From DATKCN01 sp035513175 (GTDB lineage Bacteria; Chloroflexota; Chloroflexia; Thermomicrobiales; CFX8): DNA of 20,599 nucleotides. Under the pieces are notes generated by a model, which saw nothing but the letters and a program-made list of their open reading frames with translations, was not told where the DNA came from and did not search any database. Below, one piece after another: positions 1-6,908 of this stretch (position 1 is the stretch's first letter; the number at the start of each line of letters is the position of its first letter). Both the position numbers and the translations under genes were made by a program. Location of the stretch: contig DATKCN010000059.1 of assembly GCA_035513175.1 (NCBI GenBank), positions 1 through 20,599 of the forward strand, given 5' to 3'.

Positions 1-966
1 CGTCAGCTGGCCAAGCGCGACGAGCGAGGCCAGCGCGGCGGGAATCAGGCTCGTCCGGCCCGGCCAGCCGTAGAGATAGCGCAGCAGCCAGCCGAAGTTG
101 ATCTTCAGGAAGCGCCAGCCGTCGCCGAGTGAGTGGCTGCCTTCGACGCCGACGCCTTCGCCGAAGCCGATGCGGTCGTACGGCCACCACAGCACGTAGG
201 CGCTCTTGAACGGGTCGCCGGTCGTGATCTGGTTCCACAGCAGCAGCGCCCCCACGAACGGCGCGAACGCCAGCGCGATCGGCACGTAGCCCAGGAACCG
301 GCGACGGTCCCGCGCCACGTAGATCCCGCACCAGATCAGGAAGGGCAAGGCAACCCCGACCGCCGTCAGCGGGCGCGTCAGGAACAGCATCCCCAGCGCC
401 GCCCCGGCGCCCAGCGCGGGCAGCGGCAGCCGCGTGCGATGCGCCGCCTCGAACAGCAGCAGGAACAGCAGCGTCCACAGCAGGCTGGCCAGATGCGACA
501 TCAGTGACCCGGCCTGCAAGAGGAAAAATGGCGAGACCACGAGGAACGCGGCGCCCACCAGCCCGGTCGATGTCCCGTACAGCCGTCGTCCGATGACGTA
601 CACCAGCCATACGCACAGCGCCGCCAGCAGCGGGTTCACCAGCCAGGGCCGATCGATCAGCGCGCCGGGCGCCATCACCAGTGGGAATCCCGGCGTGTAC
701 TTTCCGAACCAGTGGCCCTCATGCACGATCACGAACGGCGCGCGGAAGAACTCCGGCTGCTCCGGCGCCTCGGCCAGCACCTGCCCCGAGGCGAAGACGT
801 TGGCCTGAAAGACGAAGGCCACCTCGTCCTCGACGTGCGGCACGCGATCGAAGACGCGCACGGAGACCTGCAACGCGCCCGCCAGCGCGATGACCGACAG
901 GACGGCAACCAGCGTCCCGGGGGAACGCCGGCGGAGATGAGGGAGCAATCCGAGGCTATCGCGCAA
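1..966 (-). CDS. GT39/ArnT-like membrane glycosyltransferase, C-terminus cut off by window start
   Basis: The minus strand reads without a stop from 966 to base 1 (322 codons) and continues outside the window. The product is an integral membrane protein with hydrophobic segments near residues 18-35, 108-126, 134-151, 156-172, 185-212 and 226-243. A cytoplasmic N-terminus is followed by a first-loop acidic motif (VEDEV, residues 45-49) and then GHWFGKYTPGFPLVMAPG (84-101). This is the usual layout of GT39/GT83 polyprenyl-phosphate-sugar-dependent glycosyltransferases (PMT, ArnT), where the loop acidic pair is catalytic. Such enzymes move a sugar from a lipid carrier to a protein or glycan on the outer face of the membrane. 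No ATG is available after the in-frame stop at 973-975, so TTG at 966 is chosen; TTG at 948 is an alternative. It follows the preceding gene by 6 nt, so co-transcription is likely. Acceptor and donor cannot be told. Confidence 0.8.
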   Translation of the reverse strand, partial: MRDSLGLLPHLRRRSPGTLVAVLSVIALAGALQVSVRVFDRVPHVEDEVAFVFQANVFASGQVLAEAPEQPEFFRAPFVIVHEGHWFGKYTPGFPLVMAPGALIDRPWLVNPLLAALCVWLVYVIGRRLYGTSTGLVGAAFLVVSPFFLLQAGSLMSHLASLLWTLLFLLLFEAAHRTRLPLPALGAGAALGMLFLTRPLTAVGVALPFLIWCGIYVARDRRRFLGYVPIALAFAPFVGALLLWNQITTGDPFKSAYVLWWPYDRIGFGEGVGVEGSHSLGDGWRFLKINFGWLLRYLYGWPGRTSLIPAALASLVALGQLT

Positions 967-972
967 GCGGCG

Positions 973-1245
973 CTACTTCGCTGGTTCGGGCAGGTCGACG
1001 CGGCAGCGCCGGATGTTGCCCTGCGCAACCCAGACCGGCGGGCCGTCTCCAGTGGAATCCACGATCAGGTAGAGCGTTCCGGTCGCCTCCCCGGGCCTGC
1101 CGTCATCGTTGACGTTTGGCTCGACCCACCAGCCCAGCGAGATTGCCCAGCCCTCGACCGTCCCGTCCGAGCCCTCGCGGGGAACGGTCGTCTCCATCCA
1201 CAGCCGGTGTGTCACCGGCACGGCGAAGTCAGCGTGGTGCTCCAT
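973..1245 (-). CDS. Small hypothetical protein, 90 aa
   Basis: I do not recognise this protein. The frame is open up to 1407, but ATG at 1245 is chosen because it has a GAGGAG ribosome-binding site about 8 nt upstream, and the protein before it (rich in Ala, Arg, His) does not look coding. The 90-residue product is soluble, without signal peptide or membrane segment. It is rich in Trp, Val, Glu and Gly, with alternating hydrophobic stretches (HRLWMETTVP, WAISLGWWVEP, GTLYLIVDS, PVWVAQGNI) that suggest a small all-beta domain. It ends 6 nt before the glycosyltransferase start, so the two are probably one transcript. No function can be assigned. Confidence 0.6.
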   Translation of the reverse strand: MEHHADFAVPVTHRLWMETTVPREGSDGTVEGWAISLGWWVEPNVNDDGRPGEATGTLYLIVDSTGDGPPVWVAQGNIRRCRVDLPEPAK

Positions 1246-1278
1246 GGTCCGGCGCTCCTCCTCACCTGTCGGCGCCCC

Positions 1279-1284
1279 AGTATA
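1279..1284 (-). promoter_or_regulatory. Possible -10 element (TATACT) for the 90-aa gene
   Basis: On the minus strand TATACT (5 of 6 to TATAAT), followed by a G-run, lies about 34 nt before the ATG at 1245. No convincing -35 hexamer is present at 16-18 nt. A similar CATACTGGCGCC lies further upstream near 1388-1399. Weak evidence from sequence alone. Confidence 0.25.
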
Positions 1285-1426
1285 CGCCGCCACGGCGCTG
1301 AGGCTGTGGTGATAACCGGCCCGCAACGACAAGACGGACATGGAGCAACCGCCCGGCCCGATCATCGTGTGTGGACGACTACGGTGGCGCCAGTATGCCG
1401 CGGCCAACTCGGCCCGCCGCGCAGCA

Positions 1427-1567
1427 CTAAAACAGACGTATGGCGACGTTCAAAAGCACCGTCAACACGATCGACACCATCAACGACAGAAGCAGGCAGC
1501 CGGGGCTGCAACCAAAGACCTGCACGCGCCCACCGCCGAAACTCCGTGGTCCGAAGAACCGATCCAT
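1427..1567 (-). CDS. Tiny membrane peptide with CSPGCLLLS motif, 46 aa
   Basis: ATG at 1567 is preceded by a GTGAGG-type ribosome-binding site; the frame is open to 1618, but the upstream codons have no such site. The product begins MDRFFGPRSFGGGRVQVFGC. It then has a double-cysteine motif (CSPGC, residues 20-24) leading straight into one hydrophobic helix (about 25-44) and ends IRLF. I recall similar short peptides (a Gly/Arg-rich start, 'CSPGCLLLS', one helix) from Chloroflexota genomes, but cannot check this here. It is probably a single-pass membrane peptide. It lies 65 nt downstream of the alpha/beta hydrolase on the same strand. Function unknown; the cysteines could be acylated or bind metal, which is speculation. 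Confidence 0.55.
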   Translation of the reverse strand: MDRFFGPRSFGGGRVQVFGCSPGCLLLSLMVSIVLTVLLNVAIRLF

Positions 1568-1632
1568 GTCCCTCACCGTCTCGTGCGGCGCCTCAGCGCG
1601 CCACCGACGACAGGGCAAGCGATATGCCGCGG

Positions 1633-2607
1633 CTACGGCACGGTCTTGCCGATCGTGCGGGACAGGAAGGCGAGCAGGCGCGCCAGATACTCGTCCGGGT
1701 AAGACGCGTAGCCGCTGACGTGCTCCGCGCCGGTGATCTGCCAGAACTCGGCGTTCGGGGAGTCGCGTATTGCCGCCGCGAAGCGCGCCGCCTGCTCCAC
1801 ACTCGTGTACTGGTCGCCGCTGCCGTGGATGACGAAGACGGGCCGGCCGGAGCCGACGATCTCCGTCACGTCGTCGATCGCGACCTGCTCGCTCACGTCC
1901 CAGCCGAAGACGAGGCGGGCGACGAGGTAGATGCCGGGGTTGTAGAACGACGGCAACGGGCTCTCGGTGGCCATCTCGCGGTCCAGTAGTTCGCGCAGGT
2001 CCGGCCAGGCGCCATCCGCGATGACCGCGCCGACGCCCGGCTCCTGCACCGCGGCTTCGAGCGCCGCCACCGCGCCGGTCGAAAAGCCCAGCAGCGCGAT
2101 CTTATCGACCGGCACTCCACGGGCGCGGGCGAAGTCGACGGCGCCGAGCACGTCGCGGGGCTCGTTCACCCCGATCGTAAAGCGGCCGAAGTCCGACTCG
2201 CCATGTCCCCGCAGGTCGAACAGCAGCACGTCATGCCCGGCGCGCGCCAGCCCGGCGGCCAGTTCGAGGTACATCAGCCCGGCGTCGTCGCGCACCGAGC
2301 CCTTGCCGTGCGCCATGATGACCGTTTGCGGCCCGCCACCGTCGATCCACCAGCCGCGCAGCGTGATTCCGTCGCGCGAGGGGAATGCGACGCTCTCGAA
2401 CGCCAGGCCATGGTCGGCGGGTGAACTGGACAGCGGCACACGATCCATGGCCGTCATCGCACGCACGGCGAAGTAGGCCGGCACGACGTAGGCGAGCGCA
2501 AGCAGGAAGATGATGGCTGCCATGGGCAGGATCACTCGACGCCTCCTGAACGTCCGGGTTGACGGCGCGCGCGCGTCAAGCGTATCGGATTCGACGCTCT
2601 GCTTCAT
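1633..2607 (-). CDS. Membrane-anchored alpha/beta hydrolase
   Basis: The product (324 aa from the ATG) has a basic N-terminus (RRRR, 21-24), one membrane helix (about 25-50) and an alpha/beta-hydrolase domain. The nucleophile elbow is GFSTG with Ser176. The acid is likely Asp265 (HGSGDQYT) and the histidine His296 (GAEHVSGY). HGKGS (100-104) is the oxyanion strand and LFDLRGHGESD (129-139) a typical strand-4 motif. The anchor places the catalytic domain outside the membrane, or facing it. Esterase or peptidase chemistry is likely; the substrate is unknown. Start is uncertain: GTG at 2535 has a perfect AGGAGG six bases upstream, made of two AGG arginine codons inside the long reading, and would give a 300-aa protein starting just before the helix. 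ATG at 2607 has only a distant GGAAG. The gene lies 98 nt downstream of menG on the same strand. Confidence 0.85.
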   Translation of the reverse strand: MKQSVESDTLDARAPSTRTFRRRRVILPMAAIIFLLALAYVVPAYFAVRAMTAMDRVPLSSSPADHGLAFESVAFPSRDGITLRGWWIDGGGPQTVIMAHGKGSVRDDAGLMYLELAAGLARAGHDVLLFDLRGHGESDFGRFTIGVNEPRDVLGAVDFARARGVPVDKIALLGFSTGAVAALEAAVQEPGVGAVIADGAWPDLRELLDREMATESPLPSFYNPGIYLVARLVFGWDVSEQVAIDDVTEIVGSGRPVFVIHGSGDQYTSVEQAARFAAAIRDSPNAEFWQITGAEHVSGYASYPDEYLARLLAFLSRTIGKTVP

Positions 2608-2614
2608 GACAATC

Positions 2615-2647
2615 GCGGTCGCTTCCGGTCATGCTCGCGGCGACCGC
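2615..2647. repeat. Inverted repeat between menG and the hydrolase
   Basis: GCGGTCGC (2615-2622) and GCGACCGC (2640-2647) are perfect 8-nt inverted arms around a 17-nt loop, lying after menG and before the hydrolase start. It could be a weak terminator or a 5' leader hairpin. No T-run follows it on the minus strand, so an intrinsic terminator is not supported. Confidence 0.3.
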
Positions 2648-2705
2648 AGCTCGGGGGCGAGCGCGACTCGCGGCGGGTGAAATCCATACTTCCGATGGCC
2701 ACATC

Positions 2706-3455
2706 TTACGCCGCGCCCGCGCTCGGCGCTACGCCGCCGCTGGCCACACCGCCCGGTTTGCTGCCCCGGTGGATCGCGATCATGCCCAATCCCAGCCGCC
2801 GGTAGCGCACGTCCATGAACCCCGCGCGCTCCATAGTTGCCGCCAGCTCCGCCGGTCGGGCGAACGCCGCGGCGGAGTCGGGCAGGTAGGCGTACGCGGC
2901 CGCGTCCCCGGCGACCAGCCGCCCCAGCCCGCGCGCGAGGACGCCGAACCCGACGCGCAGCGCCCGGCCCAACCGGTCATCCCGCCGCGACGCTTCCAGA
3001 CAGACGACCAGGCCCCCCGGCTTCAGCACCCGTCGCATCTCGCGGAACGCGGCCTCCGGATCGGCAACGTTGCGCACCAGGAACCCGCTCGTGACGCGGT
3101 CGAACGTCGCATCGACGAACGGCAGGCACAGCGCGTCGGCCACGATGAAGGCGACGCCGGCCACTCCCTGGGCGGCAGCCTGCTGCCGGGCGGAGACCAG
3201 CATCTCCGGCACGAAGTCGGCGCCGGCGACCAGCCGCGCCCCCTGCCGCGACAGCGCTCGCGTCAGGTCGCCGGTTCCGCAACCCAGATCGAGCGCCAGC
3301 GCGCCCTGCGGCACAGCGGCCCGCGCCGCCAGCCGCTTCCAGTGCCGGTGCTGCCCGGCCGTCATCAGGTCGTTGAGCAGGTCATAGCGGCCCACGATGC
3401 GCCCGAACATCGAGCGCACGTAGCCCGCCTTCTCCGCGTCCGTGGGCAATGTCAC
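2706..3455 (-). CDS. menG: Demethylmenaquinone methyltransferase (UbiE/MenG family)
   Basis: This 249-aa protein methylates demethylmenaquinone with S-adenosylmethionine, the last step of menaquinone synthesis, acting at the inner face of the membrane. Family features in order: FGRIVGRYDLLNDLMTAGQHR (17-37), the UbiE signature; ALDLGCGTGD (54-63), SAM motif I; GADFVPEML (78-86), the acidic end of strand 2; VADALCLPF (105-113); and TSGFLVRNVADPEAAFREM (122-140) with RVLKPGG (142-148), the second UbiE signature. Length matches the family (about 230-250). The start is GTG at 3455, overlapping the menA stop by 4 nt (GTGA), so the two are translationally coupled. The Gly/Ala-rich tail after residue 232 is an unremarkable extension. 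The same frame stays open upstream through menA, but that part is a shadow of menA. Confidence 0.93.
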   Translation of the reverse strand: MTLPTDAEKAGYVRSMFGRIVGRYDLLNDLMTAGQHRHWKRLAARAAVPQGALALDLGCGTGDLTRALSRQGARLVAGADFVPEMLVSARQQAAAQGVAGVAFIVADALCLPFVDATFDRVTSGFLVRNVADPEAAFREMRRVLKPGGLVVCLEASRRDDRLGRALRVGFGVLARGLGRLVAGDAAAYAYLPDSAAAFARPAELAATMERAGFMDVRYRRLGLGMIAIHRGSKPGGVASGGVAPSAGAA

Positions 3456-4372
3456 AGCAGGGAGGCCAGCGTCACGCCGGCCGCGTAGAGGCTGCCCTGG
3501 ACCAGGTGCAGGCGGGCGATGCCTTTCACCGCCGGATGGAGCGCCAACGGAACCGTCGTCGATCGAAAGAGTCGGATCACGGCCGGCGCCAGCGGCAGCG
3601 ACGCGAACGCCAGCAGCGCCAGCCATGGCGCGGCGCCGGCCAGCACGGCCAAGAGCAGCAGCAGGTAGGCGCCGCAGACGAGCGCGATCAGGGTCATCAC
3701 GCCGCCCCAACGCCCGACCACGATCGGCAGCGTCCGGCGGCCGCGCGCCTCGTCGCCGTCCATGTCCCGGATGTTGTTGCCCAACAGGATGGCCGCGACC
3801 AGGCACGAAACGGGCAGCGACGCAACCAGCACGCCGCCGGTGACCGTCCCGGCATGCACGTAGTAGCCGAGGCCGACGAGCAGCAGCCCCATCAGCACGA
3901 ACACCTGCGCCTCGCCGAACGGCGTGCTCGACACGGCGCGCGGCCCGCCCGAATACGCCCAGGCGCCCAGCACGCTGAGCGCGCCCACCAGCAGCAGCCA
4001 CGGGCTGACGACGACGACCAGATACAGCCCGCACAGCAGCGCCAGGCTGAGCGCAACGAGCGCGCCGCGCAGCACCGCCCGCGCCGCCAGGTCGCCCCGC
4101 ACGATGCTGCCAGCAATCCCGACCGAGTCGCGCGTGTCGACGCCGCGCTGGTAGTCGAAGTACTCGTTGAGCATGTTCGTCGCCGCCTGGATCAGCATCG
4201 CGGCCAGCAGCAGCGCGACGAAGCTGCTCGCGGCGAAGGCGCCATCCCAGCGGGCGAGCGCCGAGCCGAGCAGCACCGGCACTGCCGCCGCCGTCAACGT
4301 AAACGGCCGGATCAATGGCAACCAGACGGCTATCCGGTCGCGGGGCGTCGTCATCGGCTCGGGACGATCCAT
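3452..4372 (-). CDS. menA: 1,4-dihydroxy-2-naphthoate polyprenyltransferase (UbiA family)
   Basis: MenA attaches the polyprenyl chain to 1,4-dihydroxy-2-naphthoate, giving demethylmenaquinone, the substrate of the next gene. The 306-aa product is almost wholly hydrophobic, with eight or nine membrane helices. It carries the two aspartate-rich UbiA motifs: NMLNEYFDYQRGVDTRD (66-82) and NNIRDMDGDEARGRRTLP (199-216), which bind the Mg-diphosphate of the prenyl donor. IRPFTLTAAAVPVLLGSALA (21-40) is the typical MenA start. ATG at 4372 has GGAG four bases upstream; ATG at residue 7 has none. The coupling to menG supports MenA over other UbiA enzymes (heme O synthase, 4-hydroxybenzoate prenyltransferase). 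Confidence 0.92.
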   Translation of the reverse strand: MDRPEPMTTPRDRIAVWLPLIRPFTLTAAAVPVLLGSALARWDGAFAASSFVALLLAAMLIQAATNMLNEYFDYQRGVDTRDSVGIAGSIVRGDLAARAVLRGALVALSLALLCGLYLVVVVSPWLLLVGALSVLGAWAYSGGPRAVSSTPFGEAQVFVLMGLLLVGLGYYVHAGTVTGGVLVASLPVSCLVAAILLGNNIRDMDGDEARGRRTLPIVVGRWGGVMTLIALVCGAYLLLLLAVLAGAAPWLALLAFASLPLAPAVIRLFRSTTVPLALHPAVKGIARLHLVQGSLYAAGVTLASLL

Positions 4373-4517
4373 TCATCTCCTACGCGGTCGGCGGCGCGAC
4401 ACAATGATCCTACAACGCCCCGCTGGCGACCAGCGCGCCGGTCTGCCTCTCGACCGGGACCGTGAAGGGGTCTACAGTAGGGTTGGTGTCACGGGCGGCA
4501 AGCAGGAGGGTGGGCGC

Positions 4518-5234
4518 GTGTCGGGTGAACTCACGGCAGGCAGGGTGCTGAGCGAGCAGCAGCGGTACTACAACGAGCGGGCCGCCGAATACGACCAGTG
4601 GTGGCTGCGCATCGGGCGCTATGACCGTGGCGAGGCGGAGAACGCCGTCTGGTTCGCCGAGCAGGAGCAGGTCCGCGTCGCGTTCGACACGCTGGACTGG
4701 CACGGCGACATCGTCGAGCTGGCCGGCGGCACCGGCATCTGGACCGAATGGCTGGCGCTGCGCGCGCGCTCCCTCACCGTCCTCGACGGCTCGCGGGAGA
4801 TGATCTCCATCAATGCTGCCCGGCTGTCCGCGCACGGTCTGTCGCAGAAGGCGACGCATCACAAGCTGGACCTGTTCGAGTGGGAACCGGAGCGGACATG
4901 GGACGGTCTGTTCATCGGCTACTTCATGTCGCACGTGCCCGCCGCCAGTTACGAGCCCATGCTGGCTGCCATCGCCGCCGCCATCCGCCCCGGCGGCGTC
5001 TTCGGCATGCTCGACGGCAGGCGGGAAGAACGCTCGTCCTCAGCCGACCAGCCGCCGCCGGGACCGGAGTCCGAGATCATGACCCGCCGCCTGAACGACG
5101 GCCGCGAGTTCACCATCGTCAAACGCTACGATGAGCCGGACGACCTGCGCGCCGCCCTCGCCCGCCACGGGATCACCGCCGACGTGCGCGTCACCGCCAC
5201 CCACTTCATTTACGCCACCGGCAGGAAGGAGTAA
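4518..5234 (+). CDS. Class I SAM-dependent methyltransferase
   Basis: The 238-aa product has a Rossmann-type methyltransferase fold. SAM motif I is IVELAGGTGIWT (65-76), the strand-2 acidic end is LTVLDGSREM (86-95), motif II/III includes WDGLFIGYFMSHV (128-140), and AAIRPGGVFGMLDG (153-166) is the usual 'RPGG' turn. The N-terminal RYYNERAAEYDQWW (16-29) resembles the cap of small-molecule methyltransferases. The frame is open further upstream (to 4167), but GTG at 4518 has AGGAGGG seven bases before it and is chosen. The substrate cannot be told. It is divergent from menA and 118 nt from the lipoprotein gene downstream. It is probably not a second menG, since it lacks the UbiE signatures. 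Confidence 0.85.
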   Translation: MSGELTAGRVLSEQQRYYNERAAEYDQWWLRIGRYDRGEAENAVWFAEQEQVRVAFDTLDWHGDIVELAGGTGIWTEWLALRARSLTVLDGSREMISINAARLSAHGLSQKATHHKLDLFEWEPERTWDGLFIGYFMSHVPAASYEPMLAAIAAAIRPGGVFGMLDGRREERSSSADQPPPGPESEIMTRRLNDGREFTIVKRYDEPDDLRAALARHGITADVRVTATHFIYATGRKE

Positions 5235-5238
5235 CCCA

Positions 5239-5287
5239 CCCCGCGTCACGCGCCCCGCATCACGCGCCCCGCATTACGCATTACGCC
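5239..5287 (+). repeat. Degenerate heptad tandem array after the methyltransferase
   Basis: Seven consecutive 7-mers start 4 nt after the stop codon: CCCCGCG, TCACGCG, CCCCGCA, TCACGCG, CCCCGCA, TTACGCA, TTACGCC. Two unit types alternate (so there is also a 14-nt period), and the last two units are near-copies. It lies between the methyltransferase stop and the lipoprotein start and matches no gene. Confidence 0.7.
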
Positions 5288-5352
5288 CCCTCCCGGCGCG
5301 GCCAGCATGTATCATCCGGGGTCGTTGTGCCGTCCAACAGGGAGACAGGCCC

Positions 5353-6867
5353 TTGTCGCAGCGCGGTCCACTCGTCATCATCGCCCTCCTGGCATTCGTT
5401 GTCGCGGATTGTTCCGGCCCTGAGACGATCCCAACCTCGACCCCTTCCCAGCCAGAACCAGCCGCCACCGTCGCCGCGACCGCAACCGCCGTGGCGTCCC
5501 CGTCGCCCACACCCGAGCCCACCGCGACTCCGACGCCCGCCCCGTCGCCCACTCCTGTGCCCATCTGCCAGGAGGCGGAGGTCGCCGGGCTGCTGGCTGA
5601 TTTCGTGGCCGCCTTCAATGCCGCCGATTGGGCGCGCATGTCGCGGCTCCTGCCCGCCGAGGCCGCCGCACAACCCTCTGTCCCGCCTGCGCCGGGCATG
5701 GACCTGTCCCTCTTTCACGGCGCCTCGATCGCGACTGCTGCCTACTCCGGCGAGACGACGGTCGAGCTGGCGAACGGGGCCGAGCTGATCGCGCGGTTGC
5801 GGGAGCGTCACGAGCTCGGCGAACGGTGGCGTCGGTCCGAGCCTTCAGTTCAGGCACTCGAGCACGACCCGGACCGGAACGAGCCGGACGCCGCCGCGTT
5901 CCAGCTCGACGTCACCCGCGCAGCTCGCGACCTGTCTGAGCGCGTGTCCACGAGCAAGGGCATCGTCAACTGCCGCGCGGGCACGATCGTCACGTGGCAG
6001 ATGGCCGACCATCCCCTGCCGCCGGTCGCAGTCGTCAGCCTGTCCCTCAACGACATCGACGGCGAGCCGTTGCGTTTCCTCAGCGCCGACGAGCACCCGT
6101 ACTTCGACGGCTACACCCTCGTCCACGGCTCCATCCAGGTAGGCGGGGCGGGCGCACTGGCATCCGTCACCCTGGAGGTGCTGGAACGCGACGCCGTCGT
6201 CGCGATCGGCGAGCTTGAGGCTGCCGCGCGCGACGCTTTGATCGGTCCCTTCGATGATCGCGGAGTCCGCGAGATCACGTTAACACAGCCGCTCTTCTCC
6301 ATCGACTCGATCCAGTTCCAGGCCGTCGATCGCGACACCGACGGCGTGCTGACGCTTCGCGTGCGGGCCACGACGACAGACGGGCTCGAAGCCGTCTTCG
6401 AATACGCCACGCCGGTCGGAAAGCTCGTGCTGTATCGCGGCGACAATCGCTACCTGCTCGACGAGGAAGGCCGCGGCGGCAACGACTGGGTCCAGCCATC
6501 CGTGCGGGACATCATCGCCGGCTGGCAGGACGTCACGCTCGGCGACTTCAGCGACATGAACGGCGGGCCGTTTCCGCCTCACGTCTCCCACCAGGAGGGT
6601 CTCGACGTCGATGTCTGGTTCGCGGGCTACAACGAGCTGGACGCCTTCGCCGCCGAAACGCTGCTGTCGTACATCGACGGCAAAGAGTACACGTCGCGCA
6701 TCGTGGCGGTTTTCGTCGCCTACCAGCCCGTTGCGGGCGATCCATTCCACGACACGCTGGCCGGATATACGCTTTCCGATGGACGGCCGGCGCTCGACGT
6801 CATCCTGCCCGAGGAGGGCCACACCGGACACTTCCACGTCCGCTTCGCCAGCCTGCTCGACGAATAG
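5353..6867 (+). CDS. Lipoprotein with C-terminal MepA-like (M74) murein endopeptidase domain
   Basis: The 504-aa product starts at TTG 5353, with GGGAG about 8 nt upstream; no ATG lies before the signal peptide in this frame. A signal sequence (PLVIIALLAFVVADC, 6-20) ends in a lipobox-like VADC with Cys20; Asp at -1 is unusual. A Pro/Ser/Thr-rich linker follows (about 25-70). Residues 73-165 resemble an NTF2-like domain, and the middle (about 210-350) looks beta-rich. The C-terminus has the LAS metallopeptidase ligands in the MepA arrangement: HVSHQEGLDVDVWF (410-423), with His413 and Asp420 as likely zinc ligands, and HTGHFHVRF (490-498), with His495. These match HASHQTGLDVDIW and HDDHFHVR as I recall them from MepA. 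MepA cuts D-Ala-mDAP cross-links in peptidoglycan. The protein is therefore probably a cell-surface, lipid-anchored wall hydrolase; a M15-like carboxypeptidase is the alternative. Confidence 0.8.
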   Translation: MSQRGPLVIIALLAFVVADCSGPETIPTSTPSQPEPAATVAATATAVASPSPTPEPTATPTPAPSPTPVPICQEAEVAGLLADFVAAFNAADWARMSRLLPAEAAAQPSVPPAPGMDLSLFHGASIATAAYSGETTVELANGAELIARLRERHELGERWRRSEPSVQALEHDPDRNEPDAAAFQLDVTRAARDLSERVSTSKGIVNCRAGTIVTWQMADHPLPPVAVVSLSLNDIDGEPLRFLSADEHPYFDGYTLVHGSIQVGGAGALASVTLEVLERDAVVAIGELEAAARDALIGPFDDRGVREITLTQPLFSIDSIQFQAVDRDTDGVLTLRVRATTTDGLEAVFEYATPVGKLVLYRGDNRYLLDEEGRGGNDWVQPSVRDIIAGWQDVTLGDFSDMNGGPFPPHVSHQEGLDVDVWFAGYNELDAFAAETLLSYIDGKEYTSRIVAVFVAYQPVAGDPFHDTLAGYTLSDGRPALDVILPEEGHTGHFHVRFASLLDE

Positions 6868-6908
6868 CCGCCGTGCCGCCTGGCGGACTGGTTGAGAGGA
6901 GCGCCTGC

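Noticed and set aside
712..1989. Plus-strand open frame (425 aa) across the glycosyltransferase, small genes and hydrolase
   Set aside because: It spans four minus-strand genes and the gaps between them and has no domain pattern.
3456..4376. Long minus-strand open frame continuing upstream of menG through menA (556 aa in all)
   Set aside because: The upstream part is an Arg/Ala/Gly-rich shadow of menA in another frame. The UbiE domain begins at the GTG that overlaps the menA stop.
4470..4480. TACAGT-like -10 before the methyltransferase
   Set aside because: No acceptable -35 at 16-18 nt; too weak to list as a promoter.
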